A DNA stretch of 64,000 bases from Saururus chinensis. Its lineage: Eukaryota; Streptophyta; Magnoliopsida; Piperales; Saururaceae. Within the stretch, counting starts at the first letter, position 1. Every line of letters starts with the position of its first letter. The stretch spans positions 36,875,178 through 36,939,177 of the forward strand of contig CP141143.1 in NCBI GenBank assembly GCA_035235625.1. The letters are read 5' to 3'. Under the pieces are notes generated by a model. That model was not told the DNA's origin, did no database searches, and saw only the letters and a list, made by a program, of their open reading frames with translations. The translations under genes and the position numbers were made by a program. Shown piece after piece: positions 20,830 through 31,900 of the stretch.

Positions 20830-23190
20830 AAAGAGTGGCAGGCAAGCCATGCCAATGGAGCTCTTCTCTTCTCCGGCTTGCAAGACATCTCCATAGGCTG
20901 GCCATGGCAAGAGAAGATTAGGGGCTAGATCGTCTGACCATGAGCGCTTTGGCCATGTCCGATCTGGCCATATTAGCTCTAGAAATGGCAAGTGCAGGGC
21001 CATCGTCTGTAATGGCTAGCTTTGGCCATGGCCAGCTGGCGCCTCTGGCCATGTCTACTACCATGGGCATGACGGCTGAAGATGGCACACTAAAATTAAA
21101 GAGATGTATATTGTGCATTAGCAAAAATTTTAAAATCAAATGACAAATTTATAATATTTTTGTCCTTTTAAATAATTTAAAATTTTATAAATAGGTCTGA
21201 TGGCCTGGTTTAAATTTCATTTTATTCTATTTATTAAATTAATAGCTCTTTTTAGGGCAAATTTTTATTCCATATTAATTGTTCAATTTAAGTAGTTGAA
21301 TATTTTTAAAAAATATGATAAGTTTATTTTATCTTCTCTTAAATGTAGATTTTACCATTAAATAAAACCCAATTTTTCCTAACATAACTATAAAGGGGTT
21401 GTTTGTGTATGAAAATTTTGTAAGATTCCATTGGATTTCGCCAAAATTTCGGCTTGAATTTATTATTTTCGTATCTTTGCAAGTATTGCAACAAGAAATA
21501 TTACTGGAAGAATTATGATCGAATTAAGCAAATCACTTTGATAGCTCTGTCTTTAAGACAGAATTCGGCGTCCTTAATGGTACTTAGGATACACTTGGGC
21601 ATCTGCCTCCTAGGATAAAACAATTAGCCATGTACTATAGAAGCACCTTCAACACAGTACATGCAGCGAACCACGGTATGGAATGCTCTAACATAGAGGA
21701 TGGAGATGAAATTCTAGTAAAAGATTGTTTAGAAATCATTTTCTAGGACTTTATAAGAAATCTCGTTGAAGACAGCCTATCCTGTTCAAATGGACGTGTC
21801 CATCCTTTAACAGACACATTTTGGTGAGAATAAAATCGGACCCGTTTTAGGTTAAGAGAAAATCAAACCAAATTAATTTGGGTTAAGTGAAAATCAAACT
21901 AAATGATTTGTCCCAAAAATAATTATCTTATTGACCCAACCCAACCTAACACTACCGGCCACACAAACCAAATCGAACTACAGCCAACGCGTGTGTGGGT
22001 TAGCCCACCTCCGTGCATGAGTCCATTATGTCTCTCCCTCATAAAAGTGGGTTGGCTGAAGGGCTTAATTTAAATGGCCAAACTTGTGCCTTATATACCA
22101 ACATCATCACCTTCTTTTAAGCAATGTGAGACTATTCACTCCTTCAACCAATTAACATGTGTGATTCTCATTTAATACAAAGTGGGCTTATGCTTTTTAC
22201 CATATGGGATTGACCCACATAAACAATATGGGCTTGACCCACATTAATCATATGGACTTAACCCATTAAATATTATGCCCACTTCCAACAAAATTATCGA
22301 AATTATGCTTGTGTGTAGAAAGTAGGGGGAATTAAAAAGTCTGCCTAGAAATTGATTCCAAGTTGTTTCAAGCCAGTATCAGCTAGAATTGCCGAATCAC
22401 CTCATGAGGTGATTCCATTGATTCTGTCTCCCGGCCCCCATTTTAAAATTATAGATTCCATTATCTTCAACGGCTACCACTCATATCAATTTGAGCCTCA
22501 TAAAGCATGTTATATAGGTGGGTCTACTTTAAAAGTTCAAAATTACCTCCCTTATGGGATCTTGTTTGATAAAGATCGAATGTAGGAACTTAATAGTACC
22601 AAGAACGTGAATATCTAAAATCGGGAGAGAGAGTTATATTAATTTAAAGTTTTAAAATTTGTTTGAAGTGACATATGAATTTATTCTAAAAAAATTTCAT
22701 TACAACTATAATTAACATTTGACAGTGAATTTTTACAAGTAATTCTAAATAATTTCACTTCTATTTTTAAGAAAGGAGTATGTGTTTTCATATTAGTCCT
22801 TTTTTTATTTAAAATTTCTCAAGAAGACAACAATATTAAAATTTGCTACTGTCTAATTTAATTTTTTTCTCGAATACCCACAATACCTCTTTGACTTTAG
22901 CATGTCATTGTCTATATGGCACCCATGGCCATGTTTGCCACCCCGAACCGCAAACATAGTCAGAGCTATTGGCTGGCCCGCTCTACTCTAGCCATGGCCA
23001 GTTAGAGGTTGGCAAAGGCTGTTGGAGATGACCGACTTAGGCCATGGCCAGCATCTACTGGGATATTATGGCTAGAGCGGCCATGGCCAAGCTCTAGCCA
23101 TGGCTCACTGGCGCATTTAATTTGGACTTTGGCTAGCCCTTCTCCATGGAAAGAGGGCTAGCAAGCCACCTACCCTCTTTTCACATCCAT
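20830..23190. mobile_element. Possible DNA element bounded by GGCCATGGCC-rich clusters
   Basis: Two clusters of TGGCCATG-type motifs, about 20840-21070 and 22915-23150, surround about 1.9 kb of AT-rich, gene-poor DNA. Each cluster ends in a short fold-back: GCAAGCC with GGCTTGC near 20847 and 20874, and CTAGCCCT with AGGGCTAG near 23133 and 23154. Paired clusters of short repeats near both ends are typical of subterminal repeats in non-autonomous DNA transposons. I found no clean terminal inverted repeat or target-site duplication, so this is tentative. The interior has no recognisable gene; 21830-22290 has the look of an old LTR fragment. Confidence 0.35.
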
Positions 23191-23247
23191 GGAAGCCGAA
23201 GTGTCTTCTATCACTATCTGGATTTTGGAAGGATGGGCCATGGGTAT

Positions 23248-26200
23248 TGTCACGCCCCGGCAATGTCGACCTGAGCCGAACCCGGTCCAAGGACCGGTCC
23301 AGTTCACGGGGGCGACAACATTGAGAAATAATTAAAGAAATAGCAGAAGACTTATGCCCCACCTATGTGCAGTCTAATTAATGGAGTTACTTACTACTTT
23401 GAGTAAGAGTAAATAAGTAAAACCAAAAGAGATACTTTAACTCTAAATTAAACAACAAGTCTTAAACCCATATACTAATAATCCATAGCCAACACACTTG
23501 GCTCAAAACAAGGTCTCAAACAAATCCAAAGACATAATATATCACAAGTGTGAAACAAGAACCACTCCACAGTGGGTTCTAACATCATAACAAAATAATC
23601 AGAGAGACATGCAAAATCTAGTGGCCTCCACGCCTAATCCCAAGCTCTCCTCAACTTTTCTTCAAAAAGAGGATTCTGTCATGCAGCCCCAAAACAAAAC
23701 AAGGAAAGTGGCGTGAGTATAAAAACTCAATAATAGTTTGAATATAACTATAATAATCAAAAAATACGACGACATAGCAATGTAGCAATTCAGATTCAAA
23801 ATTAACATGTTATACCACTTTTTGATCGTTTACTAGCTAACACCCCAATTTAACCATAACATAAGAATTAGTTTGCATAAGACATACCTATCAAGTCAAG
23901 TTATAAATATTCAAGTTATAACTTAAAATATATCCCCCATAGGTATTTATTCATATCTACTTAAATAAAGCATGATAATCTCATAAATCACATAAGAAGT
24001 GTCTTTCACACCTTTTTTTTATCATGCAACTATATCACATAAACATGCATTATAGTGTCTCATTTACACACTTTATGATCATGCATTCATGTTACATAAA
24101 CCTGCATAATAGTGTCTCAATCACACAATTTATGATTATGCATTTATATCACATCAACCTCATTCACCCTGTACGACAAACTTGTCAAACATATGATACA
24201 CAATCATGCATAACATTCATAATAAACATGCATCAATACAAATGGTGAATGCCTCCATCAAGGAGTAAACACAAGTATTGCCACACATGTAGGACATGGT
24301 CAAGGCCACGAAGGCGAGACGTTGTCCAATTTCCACACAGGAAATAAAAGAGGGTCGGGGTTGTCAGCCCCTAAAGTAGCTCACCCCGGACGATCTTGGC
24401 CAAGGATGTCTGATTCTCACATTGTAGCATCCGTCATTTATTTTTTATACCATATGACGTAACTTTATCCGACACGTGTAAATTATATCCATGTGACCGA
24501 ATGTGGCGGCCGTCAACGCATATAACACAGGAAATAGGATATATTCTATATTCAAACTAAACATCGGAGTAATTATACAGCCAAAATATTTTATCAAATT
24601 CATGGAACATAGTAATTTTTAATTACATGCCTATGATCACTGTGTGCAGAGTAGATAGTTATACAAAATTGAGACACATCATGCTTTAACATACTGGTCA
24701 CAAAAGAATTACAAAGATTATTTCTAAAGTAGCTACCACATAAATTGTTTGGATAACTTTTCGTCTCCTATCTCCATTCTAGTTGTAATTCTTGCACAAT
24801 CTAGTGGTGGGTGAGTATGTTTATACTCAGTAGGCAGAATTAAAATCTAATTTAATGCTAAGTAGAAAACTCATGACGCTAATAACTTTTCCTAAACAGA
24901 ATGTATTATGGAAACGAATTTAGAAATAATTCCAGAAAAACACCGATTCGTCCGATGATTATAAATCCAGAGCCATAATACCAAACAACATTCATCCCGA
25001 AACTCATGGGGCAACGGGAAGCTCAATAAGTGAGGAGCTTTCCCATGATGCTCTACACCCATGTGCGCGCCATATCGATTATTTTTCTAAGTAGGTATCC
25101 AGATAAAATATTACAATTCCAGGTTTAACTCCAAAATTATCCGGCAAATGCAAATACCATGGCACAAATTAGGGTATATAAAACATAACACGTGTAGAAC
25201 ACATTTTAGAAAACTCAAGCACATGAGCATAATGGAATAAAAACGGTGAGTAAAAAGTCAAGCATACGAGCAGAGCATAAGCTAGAGTTTAAGACCCTAC
25301 CTTAGATTTGGGGTGGAATTTTCATAATTTGTAGAGAGCTCAAATGAAAAACCTGGCCCCGTCACAATGTCCAGCACAGTCAATTTAGCTAAAAACGCCT
25401 TTTGAATGGCCTGATTTGGACTTAAAATGACCCAAAACGAAGGAATAGAAGTTTTACACATGGCAGGAAATGAAAACAGCATCGGAAGTCGGATTTATAA
25501 AGAAAAAAATGATGATGTGGCTGAATTTGCACGCGCCACATGTGTGACACGCATTGCGCGTCAGCCTGTGGTCGGCGCGACAATGCCATGCATTGCACAG
25601 TTCCACGAAACCTGACACGCGGGTTCCACGAGTGTTGTAGATGGCGCGTGGTCCGTGACGGGACCACTCGGTCCCGTGTGCCACGTAGGCGTATCCGCGT
25701 AGTGTGGTCCCACAACGCAGATGACCCACAGTACGCGGGCCTGACGAGCGGTCGATCCATGTGACATCACGCGTCAGCTGACGCAATGCTTGGGTCAGAA
25801 TATAATAATTTTTTTCTTTTTCCCAAAAATGTTAAATCGTTATAACTTTTAAACTATAAGTCAAAATAATATGTTCTTGGTAATGATGGACTCATATTGA
25901 CAAGCCCTTCAAAACAAGACCACTCAAGGATAGGTTTTACTAGGAGCCCCACCTATAAGGTATGCTTTCCACGGTCGTTACCCATGGTCCTGATTTCCGA
26001 TTTAAATGATTCAAAGACCAGTATGTTCGTCTTTTAGAGTTCTACAACAACTCTTTAGGTACAAATTCCAAAATAATATATTAAAATTCTATTATTAGCG
26101 TTCTAGAAATGTACCAAAAATCTTGGTTGTCCCACACATAGAGAACGTAGAGTAGAGGTGTTCGCCTAGGGACATCTCCAGTGGTGAGGGAGAGTCTGAA

Positions 26201-26497
26201 TTCCCACATAGGGAATCCTAGAACAAGTGGTAGCTGGTGCACGAAGTGTACTAATCTGGATTCTCAGGGTCCAGATGACAATCTCAAATAATCTCGTCCG
26301 CAAGACAAGTACATAACTCATCCCCACATAACTCAATTTAACTAGACTCAACCCGGGGAGTATACATGCTCCATACAAGAACTTAAATCGAAAACATGTC
26401 CTTTCGGACCAACCAAGTTTTGATTAATTCACCGAGTGATTAATCCGACACATAATCTCAATCATTATATACAACCGATCAATTCCGGTTAAATATT
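23248..26497 (+). mobile_element. Truncated long LTR, host of a nested solo LTR
   Basis: It begins TGTCACGCCCCGGCAATG and continues with blocks also found in the LTR at 35120-39166 read in reverse: the ACCTGAGCCGAACCCGG opening, a zone around ACACAAGTATTGCC and AAGGCCACGAAGGCGAGAC, then GATTCTCAGGGTCCAGATG (26259-26277) and CTAGACTCAACCCGGGGAGT. It is interrupted by the solo LTR at 24423-26134. It stops abruptly at about 26497, where segment C begins, so its 3' end is missing. Excluding the insert, about 1.54 kb remains. Confidence 0.8.
24423..26134. mobile_element. Nested solo LTR with perfect CACAT target-site duplication
   Basis: The block begins TGTAGCATCCGTC, ends TGGTTGTCCCA and is flanked by CACAT at 24418-24422 and 26135-26139. 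Removing it restores the order seen in the related LTR at 38100-38900. Its 1712 bases hold no gag or pol. Part of its 3' half, from about 25880, resembles the solo LTR at 11537-13853, including the CCCTTCAAAACAAGACCACTC region, so the two families are related. Short open frames near 25422-25786 lie in a GC-rich zone on both strands and are not credible genes. Confidence 0.9.
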
Positions 26498-26615
26498 TTG
26501 TCTTGTCTGCATCTGTTTATTTTTTATTATGTTTGATGAATTATTTACCTAAATAATAACTTTATAATTGGTGTTTAATTTCCGCGTGTTTTTTTTTCTA
26601 TGCTGGTGGTGGCAG

Positions 26616-26890
26616 ATTCACAGATTTACTGTGGAGGGACATTCCGATGCGCAATATATTGTGCCAAATTTGTTGAATCAGACAGTTGTTGTTCTTTTTT
26701 TTTCGTTCAGTATAATTTGTAAAGACAAGTCTGTTGCACTTTGTTCATTCAGGACTCATCAAAATTGGAAACAAACCTGTAGTTATCTTCTCGTGCATCT
26801 ATTCAAACCATCACCTAATTTTGGTTGGTGCGAAATCAGATTTTGCAAGTGTAGGCTGCCAGTTGTAGTATCTTTTCTTGTTCATGGATA
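26616..26890 (+). pseudogene. Broken copy of an unidentified last exon
   Basis: After a pyrimidine-rich stretch and GGTGGCAG the sequence encodes IHRFTVEGHSDAQYIVPN, matching the exon at 60350-60604. It then has an unrelated short insertion, a match to KSVALCSFRTH, and a net loss of about 23 bases that shifts the frame before KIGNKPVVIFSCIYSNHHLI. The final CQL and TAG are kept, but out of frame with the start. I do not recognise the protein family. This copy is not functional as an exon of the same protein. Confidence 0.6.
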
Positions 26891-27263
26891 AAAGTCATCC
26901 AAGTATTATACTTATTTCTACAATTATCTTGTCAATTTTTTTATAGTTAATACACATAGTCTAATAGCATATTTGATTTACTAAAAAAGGTAACCCCCAA
27001 AGTTGGAAACAAGACATTTATATGAAAATACACAAGGACTTGCAACCATTTGTCTAACTAATGTTTACATTCTTCCCTCTAATTATGGTTTGCGTGAAAT
27101 GGTATGAAACAAGTATTTTAAAAATAGGTTTAATTGGCAATTTAGATTAGTAATTAGGTTGAGTCAACTTGTTATTCAAGAACACTCTTATTTATTATAT
27201 ATTATATTTTAAAATAAATTAAAAAATTAAAATAAAATATATTAGTGATGTATATAAAAATGA

Positions 27264-27335
27264 GTCACTAGTACCTTAAGTAGTGGCGATGTGTATATAT
27301 ATCTGTGCATCGCTACTACCTAGGGTACTAGTGAC
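27264..27335. repeat. Conserved 72-base hairpin, copy 1 of 4
   Basis: GTCACTAGTACCTTAAGTAG pairs with the complementary right arm ending GGGTACTAGTGAC across a small AT loop. The stem is about 30 pairs with few mismatches. Equivalent hairpins lie at 29061-29128, 61014-61085 and 62787-62854. All four stand just upstream of a GCGTCGCTAATAT motif and a CT tract, so they form part of one repeat module. Confidence 0.7.
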
Positions 27336-27424
27336 AATTTCTTATGCGTCGCTAATATATTTTATTTTATTTTATTTATTAATAATAAAATAAAATATAT
27401 AATTTTTTTAAAAAAATATAAATT

Positions 27425-27690
27425 AATTTCTCCCCTCTATTTCTCCTCTTTTCCCTCTCTCTCCTCTCTACCCTCTTTCTCTCTCTCCTCTCTTTACCCT
27501 ATTTCTCTCTCTCTACCATTTTCTCTCTTTCTTTTCTCTCTCTTCTCATATCTCGCTATCTACTCTAACTCTATCTTCTCTAACTCTATCTTTTGATCTA
27601 GATATCTCTCTCTGTCTCTCTTCACTCTATTTCTCATCTCCCTCTCTCTTCACTACTCTCTCATCTCTCTTCATTCTCTCTCTCTTACAC
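27425..27690. repeat. CT-rich tract of module 1 in segment C
   Basis: About 260 bases are nearly all C and T on the plus strand (CTCTCTCTCC, TTCTCTCTC). It is followed by GGTAAATGTGAGCCCC and GGAGGAATGAGAATAAAGTAG, the closing mark of each module. Long reading frames from such tracts are meaningless. Confidence 0.8.
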
Positions 27691-29060
27691 GGGTAAATGT
27701 GAGCCCCAACTCTAAGGAGGAATGAGAATAAAGTAGTAAAAAGGGTAACCCCCCAAAGCTGAAAACAAGACATTTATATGAAAATACACAAGGAAATGCA
27801 ACCATTCGTCTAACTAATATTTACATTCTTGTGTCTAATTACAGTTTGTGTAAAATGCTATAGAGTAAGTATTTTAAAAATAGGTTTAATTGGAAATTTA
27901 GATTATTGACTAGGTTGAGTCAACTAGTTAACTTTAGATCCTAAGTGTCTTAGTGGATTTGAACCACAATCTTTTAGGTAGAAAGACAAGTCTTGTTCCC
28001 AATTGCTCTATAGATTTATCTAAAGTACTAATTTCTTAGAATATATTTAAGTTAATAAAAGGAACATATAATAGAAATTACCATGAACCTTTTTCCTTTC
28101 TACCATATATCATTTAACATCAACCAGTGGAAGCTTTAAAAAGGAACATTTTCTATTAAATGACTTTTAGCAGATAAATGCTAAATTAGAGTTCATCAAA
28201 CTCCTTTCCTTCATAGGTTATTCGATACAGAGAGATATCAACAAGGGTATCCTGGGTGTTGTGATTTTTGTTTGAAGATATGGTTATATGTTTTGTAATT
28301 AACTTTATTTCTGTGATCAAAATTATGCTTAATTTATGTAAGCTTTTAAATCTTAGGAGTCTGATAAGGTTTGTAATATACCTAGTCAGATTAGAAATGA
28401 ATTAGCATGAAAAATAAAAATTGAAATGTTTTGAATTTCAAGGAGGAAGACTTAATCAGAATGATAAGCTTTTAGGTAAATTTTCACACACTCATATACA
28501 CAAACACTTAAATTTTTTATAGAAAAACCATTATTAAAAGTTTAGCTAAGATTTGGACATTGACAAAGATCAAATTCAGTGTTAAACCACGACTAATTGT
28601 CCTTCATTAAGTGATCGATTGGGCTTGAATAAGAAGGGATTATGAAACCTTAATCAATTTTCATTTAATATTTTCATCATTTTTAATTACTTTCTTATTT
28701 TAATTAAATTTCAATTTTTATCTTTTATTTGAATTTTTCTTCCTTTTGTGATTTAGTTAGCTTTAGTAACTTAAGTTTATTCTTGTTTATTCTTTGCTTT
28801 AATTAGTCTTAGTTAGACTAGTTACTATTGTTATAAGTTGTTAACTATATTATAGTTTACTTGAATTAGATTAAAATTAGTTTTTTTGATTTCAAGTATA
28901 TGTGGGTTGACACTCGATTTAGCCACTTAACTACAATAAATTTATACGTTTGCGAGTAAACGATTAAAATTTAGCAACACTTTCTCATTTATCATATATT
29001 ATATTTTAAAATTAAACAATAATTAATAATATAATATATTAGTGATGCATAGAAAAATGA

Positions 29061-29128
29061 GGCACTAGTACCTTAGGTAATAGCGATGTATATGCATATG
29101 CATCGCTACTACTTAGGGTACCCATGAC
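29061..29128. repeat. Conserved hairpin, copy 2 of 4
   Basis: GCACTAGTACCTTAGGTAAT pairs with the right arm around ATCGCTACTACTTAGGGTAC. The stem has diverged a little from copy 1 but keeps its pairing. It precedes the second CT tract at 29230-29497. Confidence 0.65.
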
Positions 29129-29229
29129 ACAATTTCTTATGCTTTGTTACTATATTTTATTTTAAAATTTATTTATTAATTTTAAAATATAGTTATAATA
29201 ATTTTTTTTTCAAAAAATCTAAATTAATT

Positions 29230-29497
29230 TCTTCCCCTCTATCTCTCCTCTCTTCCCTCTCTCTCATCTTTCTCCTCTCTCATCTTCTCTCCTCTCTCTC
29301 CTCTCTCATCCTCTTCTCTCTCTCCCCTCTCTCTCCTCTCTCTTCCCTCTCTCTCTCTCCTCTCTCTACCATATTTCATTCTTTCTTCTCTCTCTCTATC
29401 TACTTTCACTCTATCTTTTGATCTAGATCTCTCTTCACTATGCTTCTCATCTTCTCTCTCTTCACTACTCTCTCCTCTCTTCACTCTCTCTCTTATG
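29230..29497. repeat. CT-rich tract of module 2 in segment C
   Basis: A second pyrimidine tract of about 265 bases, followed by GTAATGTGAAACCTAGCTC and GGAGGAATGGAATAAAGTAGG. This is the same closing mark as module 1 with small changes. Confidence 0.8.
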
Positions 29498-30132
29498 CAC
29501 GTAATGTGAAACCTAGCTCTGAGGAGGAATGGAATAAAGTAGGAAACTTTTATTAATTTATTCTTATTTATTTATTATATATAAAAAAAATAAAGATTAA
29601 ATAAAATATATTATATTTGCTAGGTTTTTTAAATTTTAATATGTATTTATTATTTATTATACATTTAAATAATAAATATTAAAGTAAATTAAATAAAAAA
29701 CTATTAAGTGTCGCTAATAGTAGTAATATTAGCGACTCTTTTGAAAAAAGTATCACTAATAGTCTTAATTTATTTTAAAAAATTATATTATTTTATTTAC
29801 GATGCTTTATTAAAGTGTCGCTAATAGCACAACTAATATGGACATTTTAATAAAATGGTCATTATTATAAATACTTTTTGCTATGCTTTTAGAAAAGCAT
29901 CACAAATAGTTGTAAATTTTTTATTTTTTTAAATTTATAACTATTAGCAATGCCTTTTCAAAACCGTCGCAAATAGTGTTAGTTTTAAAGATGCTTTTAT
30001 AAAAGCATTGGTACTAGTTGAACCATTAGTGTCGCTAATAGATATAAATTTTGCAACACTTTTCTATGCATCACAAATACAAGTTTTTAGCGATGCTTTG
30101 TATTGTGTCGCTAATAAAAGCATTGCTAATAA

Positions 30133-30149
30133 TCTTTTTTGTTGTAGTG
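30133..30149 (-). other. CACTA-type terminal inverted repeat
   Basis: On the minus strand this reads CACTACAACAAAAAAGA, followed inward by TTATTAGCAATGC. The CACTACAA start followed by a subterminal region of TAGCGACGC-type repeats is the hallmark of plant CACTA (EnSpm/CMC) elements. The equivalent site in segment B ends at 63894. The partner end was not found, and similar repeats continue beyond it, so several elements may be nested. Confidence 0.65.
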
Positions 30150-30250
30150 AACTTTTAGCGATTCTTTTATACCTTTATGTGCGACGCTTTTTAAAAGGCA
30201 TCACTAATAGTTATAAGTTTAAAAAGCATAAATAGTTGCATTATTTGCAG

Positions 30251-31230
30251 CACATAAAATATACGTTGTAAAGAAAATAAGCTTATTTTTTTAGAAAATT
30301 AACACTATTGGTGATGCTTTCAAAAGTGTCGCAAATATATAATATATAATAAACAAATAGTAAAAGATTTAAAAAAGCTTCATAAATATAATGCATTTTA
30401 ACTAGTATTATTATTATATCTAGTATAATAAATATATAACAAATTAAATAAAATTCCCCTGCTTTTTGTTCACTTCTCATAGCTAAGGCTTATGTTCACA
30501 CACGTGAGTGAGAGAGACATGGACAGAGAGAGAAGAGAGGAGTGAAGAGAAGAGAAAGAGAAGAGAGAAAAAGGAGAGAAACAAAAGAGAAGAGAGGGGA
30601 GAGAGAAGAGAGAAAGATGAGAGAGAGAGAAGAGAAAGAGAGGAGAGGGAGATAAAGAGAGGAGAGAGAGATGAGAGGGGTAGAGAGATGAGAGAGGGCG
30701 AGAGGAGAGACAAGAGTGACAGGCTAGAGATGAGAGGAGAGAGAGAAGAAAGAGAGAGATGAGAGTGAGGAGAGAGAAGAGAGAAGAGGGGAGAGAGAGA
30801 AAAGAAAGGGAAGAGAGATAAAAGAAACAAAGAGAGGAGTGACAGGGGGAATTATTTAATTTAGGTTTTTTTTCAATTTTTTATTATATATAGTATTTTA
30901 AAATTATTAAAAATATATTAAAAAGTAATAGTGATGCATGGAAGTATACATCGCTAATACCTAGGTTATTTGCGACGCTTTGGCTATGCATCGCTAATAT
31001 ATTTTATTTTAATTTTTTTATCAAATTTTAAAATAATATATAATAAAAGTTAGAGATAACATAAAAGAGAGAGAAAGAGAAAGAGAAAGAGAAGAGAGAG
31101 TGAAAAACAAGAGAAGAGAGAGAAAGCAGGTAGAGAGGGAGACATATCAGCTAGAGGAGAGGGGAGGGGAAAAAAGAAGAAAGAAAGAGAGAAAAAGATG
31201 GTAGAGGGGGGACATATCAGCAAGAGATAC
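30251..31230. repeat. CACTA-like subterminal repeats and purine tracts
   Basis: Variants of GTGATGCTTTCAAAAGTGTCGC and GCATCGCTAATA recur in both orientations, with GA-rich tracts at about 30510-30840 and 31070-31210. The purine tracts mirror the pyrimidine tracts seen elsewhere, as if this is the opposite arm of such an element. No gene is present. Open frames at 30483-30830 are products of the GA repeat. Confidence 0.65.
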
Positions 31231-31867
31231 TGTCATGCCCGAGGTCTTTCCTCACATTTAATTGACTCAAATATTGTATTTTGAAATATGGATGTAAATC
31301 AAAAGATCGAACCAACAAAATTCAAAACGTGTGAAAACAATTTTCGTAAATTAATTCATCATATGACAAAACTAACATTCTCAGGCATGACCCGAAATGA
31401 AAACATTAAAGTAAAACCTACCATGTCCATGGGCTTTCAAAACAAATACCTCCCAAGCATCTATAAGTACAAGTTCTTTCACAGTCTGAAAATGAATCGT
31501 ATATACATACCCAAGTCCAGTACATAATACATTTCTCTCACCTTAATCAATACATGAGATCGTGGTACTAAAATCCACATAGCCTCACTACAATTTTGCT
31601 ACACTCCAGGTCAAGGAAGAATAGTCCAGTCCAAAAAGCTATCGATTGACCTACAAAAGCCTTTGAATGAAGGGCTAAAAAAAATAAGGTGAGTATTTTC
31701 ATACTCAGTAGGAAAATACCTAGCAGGGTAAAAATTAATGAACTTTGTAAGTTCATACATAGATGCATTCATGCAACCATACATGAAGTAAGAAAATATG
31801 AAACATAAATAAAGTGTTACACACATATGATTGTACTGGCTGAACTTACACTTCTCTTGTAGTATAC

Positions 31868-31900
31868 TCTTACACTTACACTTACACTTACACTTACACT
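31868..31900. repeat. CTTACA hexamer microsatellite
   Basis: CTTACACTTACACTTACA and further units run in tandem, and scattered CTTACA copies continue to about 32060. It lies inside the outer LTR. Confidence 0.8.

Larger units (their letters stand above)
26498..30250. repeat. Segment C: copy of 60231-64000
   Basis: From TTGTCTTGTCTGCATCTG onward this runs parallel to 60231-64000 (offset about 33.73 kb) with substitutions and small indels throughout. It contains a broken last exon, two hairpin-plus-pyrimidine-tract modules, and a CACTA-like terminal repeat near 30149. Its left edge cuts into the LTR at 23248-26497 and starts mid-intron relative to the other copy, so this is a breakpoint of a duplication or rearrangement, not a transposon end. 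The right edge cannot be judged because the other copy reaches the window end. Confidence 0.85.

Noticed and set aside
25422..25786. Overlapping 60-112 codon frames in a GC-rich patch
   Set aside because: Five frames on two strands overlap within 360 bases inside a solo LTR, which is expected of GC-rich non-coding DNA.
30483..30830. 115-residue Ser/Leu frame and the opposite Arg/Glu frame
   Set aside because: Same artefact, from a GA/CT tract.
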